A stretch of DNA of 64,000 bases, taken from Ectocarpus siliculosus (taxonomy: Eukaryota; Sar; Phaeophyceae; Ectocarpales; Ectocarpaceae). A program made the translations under genes and the position numbers. The stretch spans positions 465,338 to 529,337 of the forward strand of contig FN649759.1 of assembly GCA_000310025.1 (NCBI GenBank), in the 5' to 3' direction. The notes beneath the pieces were generated by a model. The model searched no databases and had not been told where the DNA came from. It saw only the letters and a list, made by a program, of their open reading frames with translations. The number at the start of each line of letters is the position of its first letter. Within the stretch, counting starts at the first letter, position 1. Positions 34,301 to 44,860 of the stretch are shown here, piece after piece.

Positions 34301-36203
34301 CCGACGGAGACTAGTCGTTTTGACTCCAAACTACAAAGCGTTGTCGAGTCTGACACACACTGCAGCGAGGTCGACCAGCACAAACTGACGGCGTTAATTG
34401 TGACGGTTTTGCGCGAAACGTTCCTGGTTTCCGCAGGTCCGGAAGGGCGACATGCTGTGCTGCCACCACCCTTTGATTCACATCGACGAGGCGGTCTTCG
34501 GGGCCGACGCCACGGAGTTCAAGCCCAAGCGCTTTATCGGGAACCCCGGCCTGAAAGATGATGTGAGTGTTTTTCCTGCTGCTGTTGTCGTTGATGATGG
34601 TGACAATGATGGCAATACATCTGTCGGTAGTCGTTGCGCGTGTAGTTTCTTCCACATACGTTTCTGGCTTGAGCTTTTTTTACGAGGGAAAAGTCGTTTT
34701 GTCCCGTATGCGGCAGCATGAACAATATGAATTTCCAATACTGTCGTATCGTTTGCCTTTTGGTAAGCATTCTCCCAGAGGCGCCCCCTCTACGCTTCCT
34801 GTGAGGAATAAATTGCGCGTGGCAGGGTGGCCGCAACGTAGCGTGTTCGGCATCTACCGCTGGTCATCATTCAGATTCGCTACATATGTTGTCCTATTCG
34901 CACTCTATGTTGGCCACGACGATTTCTAGATTTTTTCTGTTCACGTTCCTTCGGCTGATAATTCGATTTGCCAGCTCGGAACGAAAACGCCCTGACTAGA
35001 GCCGGGCGGTGCCGCGTGTGCGGCACATGCCCCTTTCTCCAAACGCAGCCCAACCATTCCTCTTGGTGCCCACCGAGTGCTCTTGTTCGCTTGGACAGGA
35101 ACCAGAGCCAGACCGTACTGTGGTGCATACGCTTCACTAACACGGTGCTCGCTGCAGGTAGCGCGTGACCGTAAAGTCTCCAGACCATCGCGTCAATATC
35201 TAGCGTCTACTCTTGGCTTGGAGGAGCTTGACTCTACACATTCCGGTGGCGACGTCTCTGTCGTCCCTTCGTTGATGCCGTCCGATTTTGTTTTTTCCTC
35301 TCTCCCGACTTGCCGCACGAAAGGTGTTCGCCTATGCTTTCCCCAAGCCGTCGGAGCCGGGGCGGGTGGGGGGCATGCCCTGGGGCTGCGCGGCGCACAC
35401 GGTCGGTGTGCTCGACGGCATCCTCAAGGTGTTCTACGGCAGGTGAGCCAACAAGTGTACATCGATGCGCTGTACGTTTTTGGGTTGGAGTGGGCAAGGT
35501 TTTTTGCCATCCCTTCTGGTCAAGACCTTCCGCCCAGAGCTTGTGGAGCAAATGAAAAGTACGCCCATTACAATACTAGATAGGGCGGGGCCGTCAGTCG
35601 GTGCTCTACAGGTATAGGTCTTGGTTGGGTTGAGAAGGAGGGATATTTATGCTTCCCGGTATTCAAGTTTTTGGGGGCCCTGCATGGTGTTGAAACAGGT
35701 CAATATATAGAGCCTGTGTTTTCCTCCTCGGATGAGGGGAAAAACGGTCGTACTTCGCGCTCCGCCGTTAATTACAAAAACTCTTTCTGTAAGGGTGTGG
35801 CAGGACATTATTGTCTATTTTCCGCTTTCACATACAGTACACGGAGCTGAAGCTCAAGGCAACTATTCGCAGCGTTGTTTGGTCCATGAGCAGTAATCGA
35901 ATTGTGTCAAACCTTGCCGATTCTTCGACGGCGCTTCCCGGCCCTCCAACTAACACCCCCATCAAACGAAAACGAATGTGCCAGCAAGCTTCCTCGGCAG
36001 TAATCTACCCCTGCTTTGCCGTTTTTCCTACGTTTCTCATCATCTGTCGTTGACGACGGTTTCCCTGTTGCATTGTTTTTGAAAGGTGGGTACAAGAAGC
36101 GGAGTGGGAGATGAAGGAGCCGCCGATAATCGACCCCGTGGAATATCTAGGCGTGGTGGGGCCCGACGGATTGGGATTCGCCAAGGTCACACCCCGCAAG
36201 TAA
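22399..36203 (+). CDS. CYP74-clan cytochrome P450 (oxylipin enzyme, CYP5164-like), complete
   Basis: Ten exons: 22399-22508, 22766-22898, 30294-30492, 31587-31737, 32235-32406, 32714-32851, 33820-33978, 34437-34562, 35324-35442, 36086-36203 (TAA). Phases agree throughout and give 474 residues, the usual CYP74 size. Landmarks: K-helix ExxR as EILR in DSFHWEILRLYPAPQFFF; KGDMLCCHHPLIHIDEAVFG and FKPKRFIGNPG; heme-ligand Cys in GGMPWGCAAHTVG. No N-terminal membrane anchor is seen. CYP74-clan enzymes rearrange fatty-acid hydroperoxides without O2 or a reductase. Brown algae have an epoxyalcohol synthase of family CYP5164, so that activity is the best guess, but allene oxide synthase or hydroperoxide lyase cannot be excluded. 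Intron 2 (7.4 kb) contains a copia fragment and has a GC donor (CAG|GCAAGG). Exon 7 may start at 33823. Confidence 0.85.
22978..23108. repeat. CTG-rich minisatellite in P450 intron 2
   Basis: Imperfect tandem units of the form CTGCTGCTGTAGCTGTTGC, about six copies, ending in a CTG run. It lies 80 bases past exon 2. Confidence 0.8.
23445..23782. repeat. ~120-bp direct repeat in P450 intron 2
   Basis: 23452-23565 and 23652-23782 share GTTGAAAGCCCGTAGCCG, GGATGGATG and ATGTGTGCACTG with small indels. The second copy ends where the copia fragment's upstream flank starts, so the repeat may be part of that insertion. Confidence 0.7.
23865..26164 (+). CDS. Ty1/copia polyprotein fragment (integrase C-term, reverse transcriptase, RNase H)
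   Basis: An unbroken frame (open from 23771) runs from the end of the integrase core (TAEVPQGNAVAERGFRTV) through NRTPTDVLDGKAPLEVW and the reverse transcriptase (DIRTAFLHARMEP, LVYVDDILL) to RNase H (FVDSDFAGDLDKGYSTTG, TKHIDVKFHHVR) and a stop at 26162-26164. Gag, protease and the integrase catalytic core are absent, so the element is truncated although RT/RH have no stops. It sits in P450 intron 2 in the host gene's orientation. Being intact suggests a young insertion. Homology probably starts near 23865-23890; codons before that are likely flank. Confidence 0.88.
27004..27169. repeat. 83-bp tandem duplication
   Basis: Two adjacent copies starting GTACTCCTAAACGAACTAGA (27004 and 27087), nearly identical. 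Because 83 is not a multiple of three, it shifts an otherwise open Lys/Arg-rich frame beginning at 26802. Confidence 0.85.
27176..27300. repeat. Dispersed repeat related to 14455-14590
   Basis: Shares GCCTCC(C/T)CCATG, CCTCACGG and a diverged CGACCGCACTAAGACCGACG block with the 14.5-kb region, about 70-75% by eye. Consistent with an LTR or a small transposon. Confidence 0.45.
28920..29352. repeat. ~42-bp inverted repeats 380 bp apart
   Basis: GGGCTCGCGGATTCAAATTC-TGGAAGCAC near 28937-28965 is inverted near 29308-29336 (GTGCTTCCAGATTTTGAATT). The AT-rich interior has no ORF. It may be a small TIR element in P450 intron 2. Confidence 0.6.
30206..30258 (+). repeat. LINE 3'-tail-like fragment
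   Basis: ACGCTCCGTCCCCTCGAGGA and GCAAAAACATGAGTAA, followed by a 15-base poly-C run, match the tail of the LINE at 346-1615. It lies only ~35 bases before the acceptor of P450 exon 3, so its poly-C forms part of the polypyrimidine tract. Confidence 0.6.
30744..30935. repeat. Three tandem copies of a ~66-bp unit
   Basis: Units start at 30744, 30812 and 30878, each GGTGTTTGCCATCGGGGTTG-like, then TTTTCGTCGCTTGGCAACGA and GTTGTAAAACAAGCC. Located in P450 intron 3. Confidence 0.9.
31050..31405 (+). repeat. SINE-like dispersed repeat, copy 1
   Basis: About 350 bp, collinear with 50221-50575. Shared blocks: GGATGATCGCACCACGTTGT, TACGCAAGGAAGTAAGCACAAG-type, CACGGTGCTTCGCGCTTGG. It ends in GGCATGCACGACTATGAGTA then poly-C, like the LINE tail. 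It runs into the first assembly gap. Its 5' part does not look like a tRNA, so it may instead be a LINE 3' UTR copy. Confidence 0.75.
31416..31515. other. Assembly gap (100 N)
   Basis: Exactly 100 N between poly-C runs, inside P450 intron 3. It does not interrupt any exon I placed. Confidence 0.99.
33127..33185 (-). pseudogene. tRNA-like relic
   Basis: The minus strand reads GTGGGGCTAGCTCAGATGGT then GGATAAGGCACGCGGTCTCC, a good D-arm and start of an anticodon arm. It closes with CCCCAC, complementary to GTGGGG, but has no T-arm. Only 59 nt, so a tRNA pseudogene or SINE head in P450 intron 6. Confidence 0.5.
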
Positions 36204-39200
36204 CAGGTGGTGTTGAGGAAAATAGGACCATCACATACGGGGAACTCGATCGATTCCCTGCTTTGTGGAGGTCGGGTTCTCGGCCCTGTCTTTATTTCTT
36301 TTGAACAAATTAATTTGCGTCGCAGATAAGTCACCTGTTGAGAAGTTATTTGAATGAGTGTGTGTTGGGAGTTGTCACAACCAGGGATGTATTTTTGGAC
36401 ATTTGTGTATCTCCATGATTTATTTGCTTGTGTTGTTTACTTCGTGTGTCTACCCGCACGAAGGATCGCGTTCGGGTAAAATATTTTTGTATTGTGTGAC
36501 GATTCGCGGGTGGATAATGCATGCCGAACCTGACGGTGAACATGGAGTCTTTGCACGTGGGTGTGCCTTATTGGTGTCTCGGTGTTGACGAAGAGAGAGT
36601 GGGCGACGGTGCAAACAAAATGCGCGTGCATGTTTGGCAGAGGGGTGAAGAAAGGCGCCTAGGGTACATTATGTAGAGGTTGGGAGAGCGCGTAAGGAGC
36701 GTGTACCCCGTAACCTTCCTCACAACGAAGACACGAACTGTAGCTAGTTTTTTGGTTCTTTCATACCGTACATCAATAGATTCACTTTTTTTTCGAACAC
36801 TGGCTGTATCGATGCGTTCAGCTACATATAGGGGGTTCAAGAAGCGCCGGCGGAATACGGCCGTACGCACGTTTGACGAGCAGGTTCTGGGAAGGTTACC
36901 TCCATGGCCTGAGCTACGAAATCAGCACGAAACGTCGGGGTTATTTTTTTCAGGGCGAGGGGGGGGAGGAGATTCGAGAGATGACGAATTATGTCGTTAG
37001 GTATATCAAGTTTGCATTGGTCGTGACGTTCTCGCATTAAGTGGTAACGACGGAAGCAGTAGTTGAACCCGTGGTTTTCGAAAAGCGGTCTCCTACCTTC
37101 TACCCGTAAGCTCTAGCCCTGGTGTGGGCCGGCGGACTTGGGGCTGCTGTTTGGATTTCAAGAGCCAAGATACGACGGGAAGGGAGAGAGAAGGAGGCCC
37201 CAACACTTCGACTGACAACGTGGACTCCGCGCATCATCCAAAGCCTCTCACCACATGCCCTCCAGGTTCATCCCAACTGCGTCCTATGTAACGACTACTT
37301 CCGACCTATCTACTTCCACGCACGAACACCTGCCCTGTTTCTTTTCGCCATTGAAGAATCACTCGTGCGTCGAACATACGCGAACATGACCGAAACACAA
37401 AAAAAAAACAAAAAAAAACAGGGGAAACCCGGCCACCGGATCAAAACCCCTCAGAAATCCAACGCCTTAGCACCGTTCATATCACGAAATATTCCAACGG
37501 TTGTACTGCAAGATTGAGGCAAGACAACACCATACCACCGCCCCCACGGCTCGCTGTACGCGCCCACGCGCGGGTGACTTGACGAAATCTTTCCTTGCGC
37601 TGCACAACAACACCACCCCATGGCGAAGTTGTGCGACGACCTTGCTTGGCCGAAATAATTACCAACAAGTTTGTACTCTTGTGCTGTCTGCTTTTCAAAC
37701 GAAGAAACACTGATAATGCTTGCGCAACACAGTCAGTCCCTGCAATAGTTGGGCAAAAACGCCGGCTCTGGTGTGTGTGCCATTTAACTTGCGCGCCTCA
37801 CTGGGGTGGTAGCGCTTTTCCTTTCTTCACAACCGATATAGAACGAAGGTGACCCTTGACGAGATTCCAACTCCTGGGTATATTTTAATTCGTTAGATGG
37901 TCTTATCCACCAGCTACTCAGTCAGCTGACTGCCCTGGAGGCACATACACACGGCAGGCATCCAAAATTTGCTGAACGAAACAGACACATGATACAGCCT
38001 GACTCCAAACGTGGAAATACGACCGATACCGATTCTTCTTCAGGTATCACACCCCCACATGCAGCGCCCTCCCTGCCTACCTGCATTCAACATAAACTGC
38101 ACCAGGCAGTTTAATTCTTCCTGTTCTGGGATCAACAAGTCACGCTCCCACAAGAAATCAACAAGTACAATCTGTTTCAACTGAAGAACCAATCAAACAC
38201 AACCGATAACTGACCTTTTTCCAGAAATAAACCAGCTTGTTTCAAACAAGGGTTCATCATCGGCAAACACAGTCAAAATGTCTCCCCTCAGTTCTCCTTC
38301 AACCAAGAATGAATGCATCTCAACTTGCCACTGAATCTTCAAGCACAACTATGCACACGCAAACACAACTGAACTGAAAGCAAACGAAGTCATCGCTACG
38401 TGTGATGGTTGTCCGCAGCTCTTTCCCGTTGGCAAAGCCTCATGCGGTCTCACCGTAAAAACGTTCGAACTTTAGCAATATATAGCTCCGTTAAGAGCGG
38501 CGGCGATACACACACGTAGCAAAGTCCGCCGCTCTTGGCAACGCAAATCGGATTCCCGCACGTCTCAGGCTTTGGTTGCTGTGGCGTTGCCGCCACCCCG
38601 GCGCACGCCGTTCGTTGCATCATCAGCTGCTGGAACCTCGCATATATATTATGCAAAATTGCGGGAAAAACTCTCAATCGCGTAGCTGTCATGCCGGTGC
38701 TTCATCGGGTGTGACCTTGCCAACACCTTTGAAGTCTCGGGACCTTCGGGAGCGCTGCAAACAATCCCGCAGCAAACAATCCCGGCGCTATGGCTCCAAC
38801 AACACACCCCAGCGCTGCTTGCTGTACCTCCAGACCAATCATCATCACCTTCGTTCTCCGACTGTGAACCAACGCCGGACGGTGCTGACTTCGCCGCCGT
38901 TGCCAGGCCCAGGCAATGGTTTCCGCACGAAAGAAAGTGGGAGGTTTCAGTTCGTGGTCACAAAGTAGTAGTTAATGGCCCCGCCCCGGTGTTTGCGGGC
39001 CTTTTCGTTGGTCAGGCGTCTTCGGCGTAGGTCCCAATCAAAATGAAGCGCGCCGAACGGTTGACCCCTGTCAGAATCACACATACCCGCCGCACTTACT
39101 TGGCCGCACCGCTCTTTGCCGAAAATTTGATGTACTGGAGAGGTACTATGTACAGCACATACATACATACATGTATTTTGTTGGCTACAGCAGCAGTGTT

Positions 39201-40385
39201 GCCACAGCCCGCAGTAGTGTCGTCGGCCTGTGACCATAGGCTACTACTGCTGTATGCTGCTGAGATCACTGATCTTCTATGCGGAAGAACAGCAGCAGTA
39301 GTCTAGACTATGCATCAATCAGCCGCCGGGCCGGCCGACATGAACGTGTGCCGCTCATGTTCGGCACTTCTCTCTAGGCTGGCGTCCAAGTCCCATCCGC
39401 CCCTCCTTATTATGTTAAGCAAGACACCAGAGTGTATGCCCCATCATTATCAGCTGCGCACACGCGATTGCAAGCGATCTCAAACCGGGGGCATCTGGAG
39501 ACAACCCCGGGTTTACAGTTTAGAGTGGTGGAAGGTTCTCACAACGTACTCTAGACAACAACAACAGAGCGGAGCCCGTTTGTCAAGACAAACATGTAGA
39601 CCGTCCGCATCTGTGTTACTGGTTCGCAGATCTCGCTTCGAGAACCGGCTGGAAACCCCTACACCTCCCTTATGATCTTGCGTCTCCCCCAGGCGTCACG
39701 TCACACGCCGCCGCCTCGGCACATACTAAGTGCTTCTTCTTCCTCTCTCGTCAGCCACAAGATCTAGACAGCGGGTCACTTGAAGGTGAAGAATCTATCC
39801 GGGTTCCGCGTATGAAAATTACTTCCAATGGAGAAGGAACGATGTCAACAAGGGACAGCTGTATAGGTTGTACACGTGGTGTAGCGCTCCCCGCTGCAGT
39901 TGCAGTGTGTGCAGCACCGGCCTTTGCATGCGACACACCTCCTTGCCCATGGTGGATCCGTCGAAGTCTCTCTGATTTCCGGCCGTAGCACCCTCACCAA
40001 CCGAACATGCCGTGCTAGTGCCTGGCCCTGAATCCTCATGGCGGCTGCTGTGACGATGGGGGTGGATCGTAATTGGGTGTGCGGTGTAACATGTTCAACA
40101 ATCATTGTGTACATACTCGTGTACATCTCCAGACTGATCATCGACGCGCTGACAGCTGAGTCTGCACCACATCTGCTTTGCTCCCCGCTTCGCTTGCACG
40201 AAGCTAGCCCCCAGTCCACGATCGCTCCAGCAGCTTCGTTCCCACCTTCCAATCTTTCTTGCGCGTGCGCATGCGTCGGGCGCACGACCCAGGATTCAGC
40301 TCGGGACCAATACCACCGCACCGGTACGCAGGGGCGACACACCACCGCACCCGCCGAGCACACAGCAGCAGCAGCAGGCACCATC
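36204..40385. other. Intergenic; no gene recognised
   Basis: About 4.2 kb downstream of the P450. There is a weak tRNA-like relic on the minus strand at 37050-37127 (GAGCTTACGGGTAGAAGG and GGGTTCAAC). A GAGCGGCGG/CCGCCGCTC hairpin lies at 38496-38536. ORFs on both strands lack motifs. Confidence 0.5.
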
Positions 40386-40658
40386 ATGTCGGGGTTCCCT
40401 CCGCCATCAAACAGCCTCCCCCCGGTCAACATCGGGCAGTCTGCGTCTACCGCCGGTGGCGGCGGGTCGGTCGACGGCTCGTCGACAGCGGGCAGCACAA
40501 CAACCGCGGGCACCAGCACCACTGCCGCCGCCGTGGCCGACATGACGAGCATTGTGTCCGGGGGCGGGGAGCTGTATGGCAACATGATGGTCGGCAGCCT
40601 TCCCGCGATGGGGGGAGGCCTTGGTGAATCGGCACCGCCGTCGCCGGAGCTTGGACCG
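40386..40658 (+). CDS. Putative first exon of an unidentified Gly/Ser/Thr-rich protein
   Basis: Begins MSGFPPPSNSLPPVNIGQSA and ends SAPPSPELGP at a GTGAGAG donor (40659), phase 0, 91 codons. Composition is low-complexity (Gly, Ser, Thr, Ala) with protein-like ends. The frame is open upstream to 40038, so the start is a guess. The next exon was not found. A Gly-rich open stretch at 45800-45990, ending at a GTATGT donor, is in a possible continuation. If so, the foldback and second copia element would lie in its first intron. Confidence 0.4.
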
Positions 40659-40864
40659 GTGAGAGATGCCCCTTCTTCTTTTTTTTTTTACCACGCGCTT
40701 GACGAACACGCCTGCCGCACGTGTTCCATACATACAGCAGTCGTTGATATGTTTTGGTGTCAGGTGTGGTGGTGTATACTATGTAAGTAGGTGTGTTTTG
40801 ATGTGAAGAGTTGTGGCGCATATGTAAACGTTGTTTTTATGTACATCGAAAATCGGGCCGTCCT

Positions 40865-40865
<1 letters not shown>

Positions 40866-40896
<31 letters not shown>

Positions 40897-41383
40897 GATA
40901 CATAGCAACGGTACTCTTCACACCACCCCCTCACTGGGTCATCCTGTCTGGTGTTTATTTTGATCGGTTTCGAGTTGAACGAGTTTCACACCAGGACGTG
41001 GAGTGCAACGGGTCGGGTCAAAAGTGGCGAGATACATGCACCTTAAATTTCTTGACACAAGTAGATAGCTTGTACGTTTTCAGCCAGTGGCTGGTAGGGG
41101 TGATGGTCGCCACATCTGCACGTGTGGACAGGTGCTGTTCGTCGCTCCCAGATCTACATACCTGCAGCCATTGTTGTAGTGTTGGCTTCCCCCTGTTGCT
41201 GCTGCTGCTGCTGCTGCTGCTGTGCCAACGGACTGCTGTGGTACCCTGTACGTCGGTAATCATGCGTTCACTGCTGTAGTATCTGGTGCAGCAGCAGCCG
41301 CTGCAGTGGTACCCTTGTTGAACGTGCTCTATGTTGTCCCTCGCGGCCATGTTTCACGTCTCTGAAATCTGAGCTTGCTGTTG

Positions 41384-41420
<37 letters not shown>
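40866..41420. repeat. Cluster of CAG/CTG triplet repeats
   Basis: (CAG)10 at 40866-40895, a CTG/GCT run of about eight at 41198-41222, and a CTG run of about eleven at 41387-41420. All are in apparently non-coding sequence. Confidence 0.9.
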
Positions 41421-41788
41421 GATGTTTTATGGCCTCGGTGTGGTTTCGGGCGTGGAGGTGCCCTCTGCCAACCGGTCCGGAAAGTCCGGGCCTGTGCACC
41501 ACAGCAGGGCCGCCCTTATGTGTGAGTAACTCTCGCTTTTCGCGCTGCCGGTGCGGCCGCTGCTGCTCATATTGCTCCCGCTGCCGCTGCTGCTTCTGTT
41601 ACGGCAACTAGCTACTGCTGGTTGACACAACTACACATCTGTTCACACCTTGTACTATATACCTCACATAACAGCACGTCTGTGGACGTAACGCAACTAC
41701 ATGTTGTTGTGGCCGTCCACATTTTCATACTTCACAGCGGTGCGATCGGTGCTGCTATGCCTTCTGCTTCAACGGCACCGTACCCGCC

Positions 41789-42052
41789 ACCCGTCCCCCG
41801 CAGAAGGTATCCTATGTCGAGGAAACCCTGTTGACGTCGTCACCCCCTGCCATTCTCGCTCGGTTGGAATCGGCGGAGCAAGCCTTCGGCTCGGCGGAGC
41901 AAGATCTCGGAGGCGCGTCCGGGCGTCGCGCCTCCGAGATCTGGATCTGCCGAGCCGAAGGCTTATTCCGCCGATTGCAACCGAGCGAGAGTGGCAGGGT
42001 CCGACGACGTCACCAGGGTTTCCTTGAGCGCGGATGCCTCCTGCGGGGGACG
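41789..42052. mobile_element. Foldback element with ~120-bp inverted arms
   Basis: 41789-41917 is inverted at 41926-42052 with a loop of about 8 bases (around TCCGGGCG). Shared blocks include CTCGGAGGCGCG, AAGCCTTCGGCTCGGC, TCTCGCTCGGTTG, GACGTCGTC and GTCCCCCGCAG; mismatches are few. The whole unit would fold into one long hairpin. No ORF of its own. Confidence 0.85.
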
Positions 42053-42166
42053 TGTCAGTCCCGCAGAACTCATGTGTGGGCAATGCTATGGCAGAAGGAG
42101 CAGAGACACAATTTGCAGCAGCTGCTACCCTGAATCGTTGCCACCATCGCCGGGCGCCACAAGACC

Positions 42167-42266
42167 NNNNNNNNNNNNNNNNNNNNNNNNNNNNNNNNNN
42201 NNNNNNNNNNNNNNNNNNNNNNNNNNNNNNNNNNNNNNNNNNNNNNNNNNNNNNNNNNNNNNNNNN
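42167..42266. other. Assembly gap (100 N)
   Basis: Exactly 100 N, just upstream of the second copia element, whose 5' part and LTR are therefore not visible. Confidence 0.99.
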
Positions 42267-42816
42267 ACGGGTTTCCACCTCCCCCAGAGGCGACGTACCC
42301 GTTCCTCAAACCCGTCGTATACAAGGTCAAGCGCACGCACAAGTCAGAGCCGAAAGCAAAAAAGTGTTTTTACCTCGGCCCTGGAATCAACACAAACCGT
42401 GATTGCGTGCGCATCCTGAACGAAAAACGCCAAGCGATCACCACTCGCAACTTCACCTGGCAATCTGTGCCCGCCGCCCCGACCGCGCACCCCCAGCCGC
42501 TGCCTCCCATTGCAGAGGAGGACGAGGAGCTCACGACTGGGGAGCACGAGGGCGGAGGGGGTGCGTCATGCCACGGTGGAGGGAGGGCGGAGGGAGAACC
42601 TGAGGATGGAGGTTTCCACCTTGACACGACGGCAAACCCGGGGCCCGCGGAGCCGCCCGCGCGCGATGCGCCGGCGGCCCCTCCGGCCGCGCCCCCAGGA
42701 GTCGGGCGCGGGCGACGCTGGCGATGGCGCCCCCTCGAGCAGGGAGGGCGCGAGCGTCGCCCCATCTACCACGTCGACCGGGATGGCCGATGTGGGCGGC
42801 GGCGAGGACGACCGCC

Positions 42817-42852
<36 letters not shown>

Positions 42853-44860
42853 GTGGCGGCAGCGACAGCGGCAGCGACACGGATATTCCGGCGCTCCGCG
42901 GGCCCGAGGAACGGAGGCTCGCCCGCTTTGGCGAGCCGGCCGAACTCACCAGCCGCCGACTCAGGGAGAACCCTCGCCGGAACACGAGGTACGAGTCGTC
43001 AACGAGTGCCGAAGGTCTGCTCGCCCGCCATGCATCGGCGGCCGGGCTGCCCACCCTGCCCATCACCAGCACGGAGGAGTACACCCACTGGATGCTCGCG
43101 TGTGTGGTCGACGTGGTGGAAGGGCTAGAGGCGAGGGCGGTGCAAGCGCTGTTGTGCGAGCGCGCGGAGGAGTCCAACATCGCGCGCCAAGAGGCAGAGG
43201 ACTTCCTGCTGGGAGCGGAGGACCTCGTGCTCAACTCTCCAGACGCCTTCGTGAGGGCCCTGGCGTCGACCGAGCTGAGTACAGAATCCCCCATAGGCAA
43301 GCGTCCGAGTGACGTTGAATCCCCCCCCATGACCGTAGCCGGCGTTGCCAAGTCTGTGTACAGAGAGGGGTGGGAACAGGCCATGAGGGAAGAGTTCGAT
43401 GGACACTTGGACACGGGAACGTTTTCATTCGTAGACGGTACGCCAGAGGGGCGTAGACCTGTGAGTTCTAAGTGGCGTTTTACTTGGAAGACGAACAAGG
43501 AGGGGAAAATCGAGAAGTTCAAAGCGCGTCTGGTCGCTAGGGGTTTTTCGCAAATTCCGAATGTGGACTCTACTCATCCTCCCCTTGCCCATCATCCGCA
43601 TCCATTAAACTGATGCTTGCGGTAGCCAATGAGAAATCATTGAAACTCAACCACTGGGATGTCAAGCAGGCGTTTACACACGCTAAGTTAGACGAGGATG
43701 TGTTCTTGAGGCTCCCCGCGGGGTGCGGGGCAAAATCCCACAAAGTTGTGAAGGCTGAGCGTGCTATTTACGGCTTGAAGCAGAGCGGCAGGCAGTGGGG
43801 GTACCACGCTGCCGACACGCTTGTAGAAAACGGGTTCGAGCAGTGCAAGGCGGACCCGTGCGTCTTCCGCAAGAAGAAAGACGATGTCGTGGTGATGATT
43901 ATCGTGATTTATGTGGATGACATTTTGGTGGCTGGGTCTGATGATGATTGCAAGGAGTTGCTCGCTTCCCTCAACAAGGCATTCCCCACCAAAGACCTTG
44001 GAGAGTGTGTGTGGTTCGACGGGTCTGCCGTTGAGAGAGACCTAGAGGCTGGGACCCTTAGAATCTCCCAAACCGCGTACATTGACAGCATCGTGAATCT
44101 CTTTGATGTGCAATCGACCTCCCCCATCCCTGCTTCCCCTGGTGCTGACCTAGGACCGAAGCGAGATGACGAAAGTGGAGGGGAGTGGCCGGTGAGGGAG
44201 GCCATCGGCAGCATGATGTGGGTGTCGACGTTCTCGCGCCCGGACATCTCGTTCGCTGTGCGTGCGGTAGCGCGCCACGCCCACGCCCCTGCCGAGAGGC
44301 ACTGGAAGGCGATACGGAAGATCCTCGCCTACCTCAAAGAGACGAGGGACCTCGGGATCACCTATAAACGGGGATCGGGGCTGGGGCTGGCGGTGTACGT
44401 GGACGCTAGCTACGCCGACGCTGAGGATAGACGTTCGGTGTCAGGGCTGGCAACAACGGTTGGAGGAACCGTCATCAGCCACGGTAGCAAGACGCAAGCT
44501 ATCGTATCTTTGTCGTCTACGGAGGCAGAGTACATTGCTGCCGGAGAGGGTGTGAAAGAAGCTTTGTTTGTGCGTGCAGTGCTTTCGTTTATTGCCCCAG
44601 AGACCAGCGGCGGTAGCATCCAGGTCCTTGAGGACAATCAGGGGGCCATGGCTTTGGTGCAGAACCCCCTTAGCTCAGCGCGTAGCAAGCACATCGACGT
44701 GCGGTACCACTTCATTCGTGGATTGTTTAGGTCGGGTGACGTCTCGATCAAGTTTGTGTCGACGTCGGAGCAACATGCAGACATGCTCACCAAGGCTCTT
44801 AGCAAGAGCAACCTGCAGTACCACCGGAAAAAGCTGATGAATTTGCCGGAGCTTCTGTAG
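42267..44860 (+). pseudogene. Second Ty1/copia element: integrase C-term, reverse transcriptase, RNase H, frameshifted
   Basis: Frame 2 first gives the integrase C-terminal domain (KSEPKAKKCFYLGPG, about 42330-42380). Frame 3 from about 42790 carries a poly-Ser tract encoded by (CAG)n (about 42819-42850) and the RT start (REGWEQAMREEFDGHLDTGT, FKARLVARGFSQIPN). Frame 2 resumes near 43590 (SASIKLMLAVANEKSLKLNH) with VIYVDDILVAG, RNase H (VYVDASYADAEDRRSVSG, SSTEAEYIAAGEGVKEA, SKHIDVRYHFIRG) and a stop at 44858-44860. Two frame changes make it a pseudogene unless they are assembly errors. It differs clearly from the 23.9-26.2 kb element, so it is another lineage. Confidence 0.85.

Noticed and set aside
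39845-40585. 246-codon minus-strand ORF
   Set aside because: It is the shadow of a low-complexity plus-strand frame; no motif and no splice sites support it.
42566-43522. 318-codon minus-strand ORF
   Set aside because: Antisense shadow of the second copia element's polyprotein.
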